Shown here: positions 1-8,102 of the stretch, in pieces | Layout: each line of letters begins with the position of its first letter | Position numbering within the stretch: position 1 is the first letter of the stretch | Program-made: the position numbers and the translations under genes | Assembly: GCA_964456095.1 (NCBI GenBank) | Contig: CAYVZF010000014.1 | Coordinates: 1-22,682 of the forward strand | DNA from: CANRPC01 sp964456095 | Lineage (GTDB): Bacteria > Bacillota_I > Bacilli_A > RFN20 > CAG-449 | Reading direction: 5' to 3' | Length of the DNA: 22,682 nt | The notes under the pieces: model-generated | Database searches by the model: none | The model's input: only the letters and a program-made list of their open reading frames with translations | What the model was told of the DNA's origin: nothing

Positions 1-57
1 TCTTTTTATTTTCACGTTTTGTTTGTTGCACTTGATTATATAATTAACAAATTTTTT

Positions 58-104
58 TTGTAAATATTATAAAAGTGGAAATAATATTATAAAAATATTA
101 TAAT
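58..104 (+). promoter_or_regulatory. Candidate promoter region for the ybeY operon
   Basis: The first 131 bases hold no gene I can support and are almost pure A/T. A TTGTAA at 58-63 is followed 18 bases later by TAATAT (82-87), and a perfect TATAAT lies at 99-104. Either could be the -10 of a housekeeping promoter reading into the small gene at 132. The base composition throws up many such matches by chance, so the exact promoter is uncertain. Confidence 0.3.
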
Positions 105-131
105 ATTAATAAATACGGGAGGTAAAAAGAT

Positions 132-308
132 ATGCAATGGAAAGTTAATTTTTATCTAACAGAATCTAATTATATATTAGGTATTCCTTCTTTTACTTTT
201 ACATTAATGGGTTCGCGTGAAAGTGTTGCACTTAATGCTGCGAATATGAATCGTACTTATAAATGTTATAATTATGAAGTACTTCCTTTGCCAGATTTTA
301 CTTTTTAA
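132..308 (+). CDS. Hypothetical 58-residue protein at the head of the ybeY operon
   Basis: I do not recognise this protein. The case for a real gene is a near-perfect Shine-Dalgarno (GGGAGGT at about 117-123) properly spaced before ATG, clean codon structure, and its place 19 bases upstream of ybeY on the same strand. It begins MQWKVNFYL and ends LPLPDFTF. There is no signal peptide or membrane segment; the middle is Asn/Ala/Met-rich, with one Cys and several aromatic residues. Both Arg codons are CGT, whereas the neighbours mostly use AGA, which hints at high expression. It may be cotranscribed with ybeY-cdd-era-recO. A small ribosome-associated or regulatory protein is conceivable, but nothing in the sequence shows it. 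Confidence 0.65.
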   Translation: MQWKVNFYLTESNYILGIPSFTFTLMGSRESVALNAANMNRTYKCYNYEVLPLPDFTF

Positions 309-327
309 TTAATGGAGATTAAATAAT

Positions 328-795
328 ATGGAATTAGAATTAACATTTTCATCAATGTTTGATGAAAAATATGACACATATGAAGAAAAATATGAAAAAT
401 TAAGTAAAATAGTATTTAATCATTTAAAATTAGATGGTTATTTCATTTTTGAAGTAAACTTAGTTGATTTAGAATTTATTCATTCATTAAATAAAAAACA
501 TAGAAATATTGATAAGCCTACTGATGTTATATCTTTTGCATTTGAAGATAATGTAGATGGATCATATAGTATTAATAAGTCAAATGATGTTCCTAGAATT
601 TTAGGTGAGATATTTATATGTATTGAAAAAGCAAAAGAACAAGCGAATGAATATAATCATTCATTTGAAAGAGAGATGTCATTCTTATTTGTTCATGGGT
701 TACTACATTTACTTGGATATGACCATATGAAAAAAGAAGATGAAGATATTATGTTTAAACTTCAAGATGAGATTCTTGATCCTTTAAATTTATAA
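328..795 (+). CDS. ybeY: Endoribonuclease YbeY, rRNA maturation factor
   Basis: YbeY is a zinc-dependent endoribonuclease of the UPF0054 family, acting in 16S rRNA 3'-end maturation and 70S ribosome quality control in the cytoplasm. The 155-residue length is normal. The diagnostic motif HGLLHLLGYDH near the C-terminus supplies the three metal-binding histidines, and the upstream stretch TDVISFAF is also typical. The start follows GGAGA at 314-318. The next gene begins 14 bases after the stop, so it is probably cotranscribed with cdd, era and recO. In Bacillus the same cluster also holds phoH upstream and dgkA between ybeY and cdd. dgkA is absent here, and the upstream neighbour is an unknown small gene instead. 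Confidence 0.96.
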   Translation: MELELTFSSMFDEKYDTYEEKYEKLSKIVFNHLKLDGYFIFEVNLVDLEFIHSLNKKHRNIDKPTDVISFAFEDNVDGSYSINKSNDVPRILGEIFICIEKAKEQANEYNHSFEREMSFLFVHGLLHLLGYDHMKKEDEDIMFKLQDEILDPLNL

Positions 796-809
796 GATAG
801 GAGATTTGT

Positions 810-1211
810 ATGAATATAGAACAATTAATTATTATAGCAAGAGATGCTCAAAAAAAGTCTTATAGTCCTTATTCTAATTTTAGAGTAGGATGCGCAATAA
901 AATTAAAAGATGGTAATGTTATTTCAGGAGCTAATATGGAAAACGCTTCTTATCCTTTATCGATTTGTGCAGAAAGATCTACTATATTTACAGTTTATAA
1001 TTTAGGCTATAAAAAAGATGATATTGAATGTATGGTTTTATGTGGGGATTGCGATGGTTTCATTACTCCATGTGGAGCGTGTAGACAAGTTATTCAAGAG
1101 TTATTTCCAAAAAAAGCCCCAATATATTTATTAGATAAAAATAATAATGTTAAAGAAACTAATATTGATGAATTACTTCCTTTAGCATTTGATGAAAGTG
1201 ATTTAAAATAA
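810..1211 (+). CDS. cdd: Cytidine deaminase
   Basis: It catalyses zinc-dependent hydrolytic deamination of cytidine and deoxycytidine to uridine and deoxyuridine in pyrimidine salvage. The 133-residue size is that of the homotetrameric class. The catalytic motif CAERS (zinc Cys plus proton-shuttle Glu) and the second zinc motif PCGACRQ are intact, and the N-terminal substrate region SPYSNFRVGCA is recognisable. The start follows AGGAGA. The stop codon shares its last A with the ATG of era (TAATG), indicating translational coupling. Its place between ybeY and era matches Bacillus gene order. Confidence 0.97.
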   Translation: MNIEQLIIIARDAQKKSYSPYSNFRVGCAIKLKDGNVISGANMENASYPLSICAERSTIFTVYNLGYKKDDIECMVLCGDCDGFITPCGACRQVIQELFPKKAPIYLLDKNNNVKETNIDELLPLAFDESDLK

Positions 1212-2092
1212 TGAAAACAGGATTTGTAACGATTATTGGTAGAACTAACGCAGGTAAATCTACCTTATTAAATAAAATATTAAAAAAGAAAGTGTCAATA
1301 GCCACTAGTAAACCTCAGACAACAAGAAATTCAATCCAAGGAGTATATAATGATGATGATTCACAAATTATTTTTGTTGATACTCCAGGACTTGTATCAC
1401 CACATCATGAATTAGATACTTTTATGAAAAAACAAGCTTTATCATCTTTAAGTGGAGTAGACGCGGTAATATATATGCTTGATGCATACCTTGGATTTGA
1501 TATTGAAATTGAAAAAGAAATGAAAAGTAAATTTTCTACACTAGATGTTCCACTTTTTATTGTATTAAATAAAATAGACTTAGCTACTGCACCTAAAATG
1601 GAAAAAATGAAAAAAGAATTCAAAGAATATTATAATCCAACAAAGATTATTGAAATGTCCGCGCTTGATGGATTTGGTATTGATGATGTTATTACGTCTG
1701 TAAAAGAAGTTTTATTAGATGGAGAAAAATACTATCCTGAAAATATGTTATCAAATCATCCAATGTCATTTTTATTTTCAGAGATTATAAGAGAACAATT
1801 GTTATTAAACTTAAAACATGAAGTACCACATTCATGCGCTGTTAGAATTGATAAAGTTGAAAGAAAAACAGATACTACTCATATTTTAGCGACGATAATA
1901 ACAGAAAGAGATTCGCAAAAAGGAATTATTATTGGTAAAAACGGCGAAATGATTAAAAAAATTGGTCGTTTAGCAAGAATAGAATTAGAATCTATTCTAA
2001 AACGTAAAGTGAATTTGAAATTATTTGTATCAGTAGAAAATGATTGGAGAAATTCTCGTAGAATATTAAAAGAATTAGGTTACGATGATTAA
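1211..2092 (+). CDS. era: GTPase Era, 30S ribosome assembly factor
   Basis: Era is an essential GTPase that binds the 3' end of 16S rRNA and helps assemble the small subunit. The 293-residue protein has a TrmE-Era-type G domain (roughly residues 1-170) with G1 GRTNAGKST, G3 DTPG and G4 NKID, followed by a C-terminal type-II KH domain with the GKNGEMIKKIG loop. The G1 loop is unusual: the family normally has Pro and Val where this has Thr and Ala (GRPNVGKST). The invariant Gly, Lys and Ser are kept, so activity is likely. It starts on the last base of the cdd stop and is followed after two bases by recO. Confidence 0.97.
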   Translation: MKTGFVTIIGRTNAGKSTLLNKILKKKVSIATSKPQTTRNSIQGVYNDDDSQIIFVDTPGLVSPHHELDTFMKKQALSSLSGVDAVIYMLDAYLGFDIEIEKEMKSKFSTLDVPLFIVLNKIDLATAPKMEKMKKEFKEYYNPTKIIEMSALDGFGIDDVITSVKEVLLDGEKYYPENMLSNHPMSFLFSEIIREQLLLNLKHEVPHSCAVRIDKVERKTDTTHILATIITERDSQKGIIIGKNGEMIKKIGRLARIELESILKRKVNLKLFVSVENDWRNSRRILKELGYDD

Positions 2093-2094
2093 TT

Positions 2095-2823
2095 ATGGAT
2101 ATTGAAATTGAAGGAATTGTAATAGGAATAACGCCGATTAAAGAAAAAGATGCAATGGTTAATGTTTTAACAAAAGATGGAAGGATTGGATTTTTTGCTC
2201 GTAGCATAATGAATCCATCATCAAAAAATCATTCATCTTGTTTGTTATATTCTTTTTCTAAATTCACACTCATATCAAAAAGTAATACATTATCATTAAA
2301 AAGTGGGGAATTAATTAATTCTAATTATAAATTATATGATTCTATTAATATAATGACATCTTTAGGAATAATGTCTGAATTAACTATTAGAATTTTAGAT
2401 GAAAATGAAGGTCGAATATATTCTATTTTTATTAGAATATTAGAATTATTAATTAATGGTTTTGATTCGCTGACATTAATTAATATATTCATTGCTAATA
2501 TTATTAAACTATCAGGTTATGTATTAAATTATGATAGTTGTATTTATTGTTCAAGTAATAAAAATATTATATCTGTATCTTATTTAGATGGTGGATTTGT
2601 TTGTGATAATTGTAACAAAATCTATAATAATAAAAGATATTCAAATGAGTATTTAAAATCATTTAGATATGTATTTAAAGTAGATGAAACTCATTATGAT
2701 AAATTTATATTAGATAGTAATATCTCAAAAGAATTATTGTCTGATTTATTTGATTATCTTAAAGAAAAACTATCAATTAAAAAATTTAATAGTAAAGATA
2801 TGTTTTTTAATTTATTGAATTAA
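2095..2823 (+). CDS. recO: DNA repair protein RecO
   Basis: RecO works with RecR and RecF to load RecA onto SSB-coated single-stranded DNA in recombinational repair. The 242-residue length fits. The N-terminal third has the OB-fold pattern (EGIVIGITPIKEKDAMV...), the middle is helical, and a four-cysteine zinc-finger region is present (CIYC, then CDNC about 20 residues later). The start ATG lies two bases after the era stop with only a weak ribosome-binding site inside era, so translation is probably coupled. This is the last gene of the ybeY-cdd-era-recO cluster; a separate promoter follows. Confidence 0.93.
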   Translation: MDIEIEGIVIGITPIKEKDAMVNVLTKDGRIGFFARSIMNPSSKNHSSCLLYSFSKFTLISKSNTLSLKSGELINSNYKLYDSINIMTSLGIMSELTIRILDENEGRIYSIFIRILELLINGFDSLTLINIFIANIIKLSGYVLNYDSCIYCSSNKNIISVSYLDGGFVCDNCNKIYNNKRYSNEYLKSFRYVFKVDETHYDKFILDSNISKELLSDLFDYLKEKLSIKKFNSKDMFFNLLN

Positions 2824-2878
2824 AAATAAAACTAAAGCATATATGGCTATTGAAAAATTGTTGATAATTATAAAATTA

Positions 2879-2907
2879 TTGTAATTTATATATTTATAAT
2901 ATATAAT
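2879..2907 (+). promoter_or_regulatory. Candidate promoter for tig-lon-engB
   Basis: The 120-base gap between recO and tig contains TTGTAA at 2879-2884 and a perfect TATAAT at 2902-2907, exactly 17 bases apart. A strong GGAGG (2929-2933) and the tig ATG (2944) follow. This would start a transcript covering tig, lon and engB up to the terminator at 7162-7192. No CIRCE or CtsR operator is visible despite the chaperone and protease genes. Confidence 0.55.
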
Positions 2908-2943
2908 CAATCTTGCGTACGAAAAAATGGAGGAAATTTTAAA

Positions 2944-4218
2944 ATGGAAAGAAAAATTAATTTTAAAGAAAACCAAGAAGTTGAAATAGTTATTTCATGT
3001 TCTGGTGAAGAATGGAAAAAAGCTCAAAGAAAAGAATTCTTAAAAAGACAAGAAAAATTAGAAATTAAAGGATTCCGTAAAGGATGTGTACCTTCTAATA
3101 TAGCTGAAAGATATATTAATAAAGTTGAAGTTCTTAATGATGCTTTAGTAGAACTTGTTAATAAATCATATATTGAAGCATATGAAGAAAACAAACTTCA
3201 AGTTATTGCTCAACCTAGATTAGATGTTACTAAGGTTTCTGAAGATGAATTTGAAGCAGTTGTAAAATGCGCAATTACACCAAAAATTGAATTAGGTGAA
3301 TATAAAGGAATTAAAGTCGAAAAGAAAGAAGTAACAGTTTCTGATAGTGAAATTGACGATTATATTAATAACTTAAGAAATAGAAACGCTACAATGAATG
3401 TTAAAGAAGGCGAAGCTAAATTAGGCGATACTGTTATAATTGATTTCAAAGGATTTATCGATGACTCACCATTTGATGGAGGAGAAGCTAAAAACTATGA
3501 ATTAAAATTAGGAAGCAATTCTTTTGTTCCTGGATTTGAGGATCAATTAGTTGGTATTAAAGCAGGTGAATCTAAATCTATTTTTGTTACATTCCCTGAA
3601 AATTATGTTGAAAATTTAAAAGGAAAAGAAGCACGCTTTGATATTAAATGTTCTGATGTTAAAGAAACAGTTTTACCAGAAATAAATGATGAATTCTTTG
3701 CGGAATTAAATATTGAAAGTGTTAAAGATGCTGATTCATTAAAAGAATATGCAAAAACAAACGTTTTAAATAGAAAAACACGTGAAGCAGATAATGAACA
3801 TTTAAATACATTAATTAATACAATCATTGACAATTCTACTGTTGCTATTTCTGATATGATAGTTGAAGAAGAAGCTGAATATCAAGTAGAAGCTAATAAA
3901 AAACAAGTTGAAAGTAATGGATTAAAATTTGAAGATTTCTTATCAATTAATAAACAAACAATGGAACAATTTGTTGAAACTAAAAAAGTTGAAGCTAGAA
4001 GAAATATTAAAGCAATGCTTGTTATTGAAGAAATTTGTCGTGTTGAAAATATCGTTGTCACTGATGAAATTATAAATGCAAAATATGAAGAATTAGCGGC
4101 TCAATATAGTATGACAAAAGAAGATGTTGAAAAAGCACTCGGTAATAATGCTGAACAATTTGCTAAAAACTTACGTAACAATTTATTCAACGAATTTATC
4201 TTAAAAAATAATGATTAA
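2944..4218 (+). CDS. tig: Trigger factor, ribosome-associated chaperone and prolyl isomerase
   Basis: Trigger factor docks beside the ribosomal exit tunnel and protects nascent chains. The 424-residue protein has the expected three parts. The N-terminal ribosome-binding domain carries a variant signature loop GFRKGCVP (usually GFRxGKxP). An FKBP-type prolyl isomerase domain at about residues 150-240 includes GDTVIIDFKGF and PGFEDQLVG. A long helical C-terminal chaperone domain follows. It lies 53 bases upstream of lon with no convincing terminator between them. In Bacillus clpX normally sits just after tig; it is missing here and lon follows directly. Confidence 0.97.
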   Translation: MERKINFKENQEVEIVISCSGEEWKKAQRKEFLKRQEKLEIKGFRKGCVPSNIAERYINKVEVLNDALVELVNKSYIEAYEENKLQVIAQPRLDVTKVSEDEFEAVVKCAITPKIELGEYKGIKVEKKEVTVSDSEIDDYINNLRNRNATMNVKEGEAKLGDTVIIDFKGFIDDSPFDGGEAKNYELKLGSNSFVPGFEDQLVGIKAGESKSIFVTFPENYVENLKGKEARFDIKCSDVKETVLPEINDEFFAELNIESVKDADSLKEYAKTNVLNRKTREADNEHLNTLINTIIDNSTVAISDMIVEEEAEYQVEANKKQVESNGLKFEDFLSINKQTMEQFVETKKVEARRNIKAMLVIEEICRVENIVVTDEIINAKYEELAAQYSMTKEDVEKALGNNAEQFAKNLRNNLFNEFILKNND

Positions 4219-4271
4219 TTAATAAGAATATTATTAATAAAATAAAGAATACTTAAAAAGGAGGTATTTGT

Positions 4272-6608
4272 ATGAATTCATATAATAACTATCCTCTTTT
4301 AATCACTCGTGGATTTCATGTATTCCCTAAATGTATATCAGGCATGGATGTAGGTCGTTCCTTCTCTTTAGTAGCGGTTTCCCATGCCTTTAGTGAATAT
4401 GAAGGCGATATTATTATCGTATCACAAAAAGAAATTGAAAAGGATGACGATTTATTAAATAACATATTTAATGAAGGTACTTTATGTCATATTGATTCCA
4501 CAAAAGATAACAAAGGGGTATTAAAAGTTAGATTAACTGGCATTGAAAACGTTATTATTAGTAATGTTAATAAAGTTGAAGATGGATCTGAATTTTATTA
4601 TTCATGTGATGCAGTTACTAAAGAAGTAACACTTGATTGTACTATTGATGAAGAAAAGAAATTAGTCGCGTCTTTGGCGTCTATTCTTGCTGTTACACCA
4701 CTTGAAAATTCAATTCCAAAACCAGTATTATTTAAAATGCAAAAAGGTGTTTCCGCGGAAGACTTGGCTAACCAATTAGCTAATTATTTGCCACTTGATT
4801 ATGTTTCACGTCAAACATTACTCGAAGAATCTTCTATTAATAAAAAAATAGGACTTCTTATTGATTTTTTAGAAAATCAAAAGATTAAAAATGATGTAGA
4901 AAGAACTATTCAAAAGAAAGTTAATGAAAAAGCTGAACAAGCTCAAAAAGAGTACTTTTTAAGAGAAAAAATGCATGCAATTCAAGATGAACTTGATAAC
5001 ATGAAAGGCGAAGATAGTGAAACTGAAAAAATATTAAAAAGAATAGAAGATGGTTCTTATTCTATAAATGTTGCTGAAAAAATAAGAAAAGAAGTTAAAA
5101 GATATGAACAACTTCCAGCGGGCAGTTTAGAATCATCAATGGCAAAAACATATATTGATTGGCTTGTTGATTTACCTTGGACTAATAAAACAGTTGATAA
5201 TGATTCTTTAGATAATGCTAGAAAAGTATTAGATGAAGATCATTATGGACTTGAAAAAGTAAAAGATAGAATAATTGAATATTTAGCAGTTAAATCTGTT
5301 ACTAAATCATTAAAAGCTCCAATTATATGTTTATATGGTCCACCAGGAGTTGGAAAAACTTCTTTAGCTAAATCTGTCGCGCGAGCATTAGGTAGAAAAT
5401 TTGTTAAAGCTGCTTTAGGTGGAACAAGTGATGAAACAGAAATAAGAGGTCATAGAAGAACATATGTTGCATCAATGCCTGGAAAAATTATAAAAGGTAT
5501 TAAAAATGCAGGTGTATGTAATCCTGTATTCTTATTAGATGAAATCGATAAAGTAACATCTAATAGTCATGGTGATCCTGCTTCTGCATTACTTGAAGTA
5601 CTTGATCCCGAACAAAATGTTGCATTCCAAGATAATTATCTAGAAGAGACATATGATTTAAGTAATGTATTATTTATATGTACTGCAAACTATTTGGAAA
5701 ATATTCCTGCTGCATTAAGAGATAGATTGGAGTTAATTGAATTAAATACTTATACAGAAATCGAAAAGAAATATATTGCATTTGAACATTTAATTAAAAA
5801 ACAATCTTCATTAAATGGATTAAAAGACAATCAAATTAGATTTGATGAAGACGCTATAATGTATATAATTAGATACTATACTCGTGAAGCAGGTGTAAGA
5901 GAATTAGAAAGAAAGATAGCTTCTATTTGTAGAAAAGCTGTTGTTGAACTTTTAACAAATAAAAGAAAAAGAGTTATTGTTGTAAATAAAAAGAAAGTTC
6001 AAGAATATCTTGGAACAGAAATATTTGATTTTTCAAGAGTAGAAAAAGCTCCTTCTGTAGGAGTTGTTACTGGTCTAGCATATACTCAATTTGGTGGAGA
6101 AATTTTACCGATTGAAGTTAATTACTTTGAAGGTAAAGGTGGATTAATTTTAACAGGTAACTTAGGTAATGTTATGAAAGAGTCTGCTTCTATTGCTCTT
6201 GACTATGTTAAAGCTAATGTTAATTATTATAAAATTGATACATCATTCTTCTTAGAACATGATATTCACATTCATGTTCCTGAAGGAGCTGTGCCAAAAG
6301 ATGGTCCTTCTGCAGGTGTAGCAATAACTACCGCGATTGTTTCCGCTGTTAAAAATATTCCATGTAAAACAACTGTTGCAATGACTGGAGAAGTTAATTT
6401 ACGTGGTGAATCACTCGCTATTGGAGGATTAAAAGAAAAAACACTCGCAGCATTAAGAAATGGAATTGAAACTGTATTAATTCCAAAAGAAAATGAAAGA
6501 AATGTCGCGGATTTACCAAAAGAAGTAAAAGAAGGATTAAAAATAATTCCTATTAATTCAGTTAATGAAGCATTAAAAGAGACATTAGTTAATCATGATT
6601 TTTTCTAG
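4272..6608 (+). CDS. lon: ATP-dependent Lon protease
   Basis: Lon is the cytoplasmic AAA+ serine protease that degrades damaged and regulatory proteins. The 778-residue length is that of LonA. The N-terminal substrate-binding domain and coiled linker reach to about residue 300. The AAA+ module has Walker A GPPGVGKTS (about residue 356), Walker B FLLDEIDK and the GTSDETEIRGHRR segment. The protease domain keeps the catalytic dyad: Ser680 in PKDGPSAG and Lys721 in GGLKEK. The start follows a strong AAGGAGGT. The last 14 bases overlap engB, which starts inside the final codons, so the two are translationally coupled. The lon-engB pair is conserved in Bacillus as lonA-ysxC. Confidence 0.98.
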   Translation: MNSYNNYPLLITRGFHVFPKCISGMDVGRSFSLVAVSHAFSEYEGDIIIVSQKEIEKDDDLLNNIFNEGTLCHIDSTKDNKGVLKVRLTGIENVIISNVNKVEDGSEFYYSCDAVTKEVTLDCTIDEEKKLVASLASILAVTPLENSIPKPVLFKMQKGVSAEDLANQLANYLPLDYVSRQTLLEESSINKKIGLLIDFLENQKIKNDVERTIQKKVNEKAEQAQKEYFLREKMHAIQDELDNMKGEDSETEKILKRIEDGSYSINVAEKIRKEVKRYEQLPAGSLESSMAKTYIDWLVDLPWTNKTVDNDSLDNARKVLDEDHYGLEKVKDRIIEYLAVKSVTKSLKAPIICLYGPPGVGKTSLAKSVARALGRKFVKAALGGTSDETEIRGHRRTYVASMPGKIIKGIKNAGVCNPVFLLDEIDKVTSNSHGDPASALLEVLDPEQNVAFQDNYLEETYDLSNVLFICTANYLENIPAALRDRLELIELNTYTEIEKKYIAFEHLIKKQSSLNGLKDNQIRFDEDAIMYIIRYYTREAGVRELERKIASICRKAVVELLTNKRKRVIVVNKKKVQEYLGTEIFDFSRVEKAPSVGVVTGLAYTQFGGEILPIEVNYFEGKGGLILTGNLGNVMKESASIALDYVKANVNYYKIDTSFFLEHDIHIHVPEGAVPKDGPSAGVAITTAIVSAVKNIPCKTTVAMTGEVNLRGESLAIGGLKEKTLAALRNGIETVLIPKENERNVADLPKEVKEGLKIIPINSVNEALKETLVNHDFF

Positions 6609-7155
6609 TACAAAATATTATATTTCCGCGGTTAAACCATTAAATACATTAAATGAAGTAGTATTTGTTGGAAGAAGTAATGTAGGAAAATCTTCATTAA
6701 TTAATGCTTTATGTGAACATAATGGATTAGCTTATGTGTCAAAAACACCAGGACATACAAAGTTGCTTAATTATTTCTCTGTGGGCGATAAGTTTTATTT
6801 AGTAGATGCTCCTGGATATGGATATAGGAAACTAAATAGAGAAACTAATGATTTTGATATAATGATGGATAATTACTTTTCAAATAATGATAAATGTAAA
6901 TTAGTAATATTTTTATTAGATGCTAGAAGAGAATTATCTCCTGAAGATATTGATTTTATTTCATTCGTTAATGAAAGAAGTCTTCCTTCTTTAGTTGTTT
7001 TTACAAAAATGGATAAATTAAATCAATCGATGAAACAAAAAGCTATTAATGAAGCAAAAAAACATTTTCCAAATGAAAGATGGTTGTTTGTTTCTTCATT
7101 AAATAAAAGAGGTATAGAAGATTTACGCTCAATAATTGAAAAATCAGTTTTATAA
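6595..7155 (+). CDS. engB: Ribosome biogenesis GTPase EngB (YsxC/YihA)
   Basis: EngB is a GTPase needed for late 50S ribosomal subunit assembly. The 186-residue protein has G1 GRSNVGKSS, the family-specific G3 region DAPGYGYRKL and G4 FTKMDK. The start overlaps the lon 3' end by 14 bases in another frame; it gives a slightly short N-terminus but keeps the family pattern of a few residues before SAVKP. A strong terminator lies just downstream. In Bacillus the hem genes for tetrapyrrole synthesis lie between ysxC and spoVID; here they are absent and spoVID comes next. Confidence 0.96.
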   Translation: MIFSSTKYYISAVKPLNTLNEVVFVGRSNVGKSSLINALCEHNGLAYVSKTPGHTKLLNYFSVGDKFYLVDAPGYGYRKLNRETNDFDIMMDNYFSNNDKCKLVIFLLDARRELSPEDIDFISFVNERSLPSLVVFTKMDKLNQSMKQKAINEAKKHFPNERWLFVSSLNKRGIEDLRSIIEKSVL

Positions 7156-7161
7156 CAAAAG

Positions 7162-7192
7162 TGGTAGTTGAAAATTCAATTACCATTTTTTT
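7162..7192 (+). terminator. Rho-independent terminator after engB
   Basis: An 11-base stem is formed by TGGTAGTTGAA (7162-7172) and TTCAATTACCA (7175-7185), with one G-U pair and a small loop that must open to about four to six bases. Seven T follow (7186-7192). It ends the tig-lon-engB transcript and separates it from the spoVID-ysxE pair. Confidence 0.85.
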
Positions 7193-7238
7193 GTTCTTTT
7201 TAAATACCAATATTCATAAATTAATAAAGGTGATATAA

Positions 7239-8102
7239 GTGAAAGAACATATTTTTGAACCTAGTATAAGTTTTAATAATAAAATAGAAGAAGTGAATGA
7301 TTTATTGATGGATCATGATTTTAATTATGAATATTCTTCTAGTGGAGTTAAAATAACAGGTAATATCGCATTAAGTTTTACTATAAAGGATGTATTTACT
7401 AATTTTTCATCTTCAATCAATTATCCAGTTGATTTATTTATAGCTTTAAATGAAATAGATTCATTAAAAGAAATTACACTTGAAATAGATGATTTGAGTT
7501 ATGAAATAAACGATAATGAATTAAAATTTAAAATAGTAACAAAATTAAAAGGCGATAAAGAAGATTTTGTTTTTTTTGAATTGAGTCCTAATGAAAGAAT
7601 AAATAAAGAAGCAATATCATTATTAATGCGAAAAATAAAAAGTGAATCTAATAAAATGAATATATCTGAATCAAAATTAAAAAAATTTGAAGAATTAATT
7701 AAAACATCATCTGTTGATTTAATATCTTCTTCTAGCGATGATATAGAATGTAATGAAGATATTATTGAGTTTTTAGCATTAGATGATAATATTAATGATT
7801 CATTAAATGATGATAAAAAAGAAGATGTTATTGATATTGATGTTAATGAAGAAAATATAAAAGATGATATTAATTTAAGAAATAATGATGATGTTACTAA
7901 AGATGATGATCAAAATATAGAAATAAAAAAAGAAGAATTATTTAAAGATAATTATGTAAGTATATATTTCTTTTATGTATTAAAAGAAAATGAAACAAAA
8001 GAAAATATTATAGAAAGATTTAAAATATCGAAAGAGTTATTAGATAAATATAATAAAGATGTTATTTATAAAAAAGGAAATCTAATAAGGATACCTAAAT
8101 GA
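7239..8102 (+). CDS. spoVID: SpoVID-like spore coat morphogenesis protein with C-terminal LysM
   Basis: In Bacillus SpoVID drives coat encasement of the forespore and binds other coat proteins. This 287-residue homologue has an N-terminal beta-rich domain (about 1-125), an acidic Asp/Glu/Asn-rich low-complexity stretch (about 150-235), and a C-terminal LysM-like domain (about 240-287) ending GNLIRIPK. That is the SpoVID layout, though shorter. The call rests on this layout and on synteny (engB-spoVID-ysxE-valS as in Bacillus); the sequence itself is divergent. The start is GTG, preceded by AAAGGTGA. It follows a terminator, but I see no clear promoter in the 46-base gap. The stop overlaps the ysxE start (ATGA). 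Another LysM-containing envelope protein is the main alternative. Confidence 0.75.
   Translation: MKEHIFEPSISFNNKIEEVNDLLMDHDFNYEYSSSGVKITGNIALSFTIKDVFTNFSSSINYPVDLFIALNEIDSLKEITLEIDDLSYEINDNELKFKIVTKLKGDKEDFVFFELSPNERINKEAISLLMRKIKSESNKMNISESKLKKFEELIKTSSVDLISSSSDDIECNEDIIEFLALDDNINDSLNDDKKEDVIDIDVNEENIKDDINLRNNDDVTKDDDQNIEIKKEELFKDNYVSIYFFYVLKENETKENIIERFKISKELLDKYNKDVIYKKGNLIRIPK

Noticed and set aside
1405..3833. Antisense frames of about 70 codons opposite era, recO and tig
   Set aside because: They lie wholly inside well-supported genes on the other strand and show no start signals or family motifs.
4219..4271. AT-only inverted repeat between tig and lon (TTAATAA...TTATTAA-type) as a terminator
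   Set aside because: There are no G-C pairs and no T-run follows; such repeats are expected by chance at this composition.
7193..7238. Possible sporulation sigma-E promoter (CATAAATT) before spoVID
   Set aside because: No matching -35 element at the right spacing, and the start site would fall on the ribosome-binding site.
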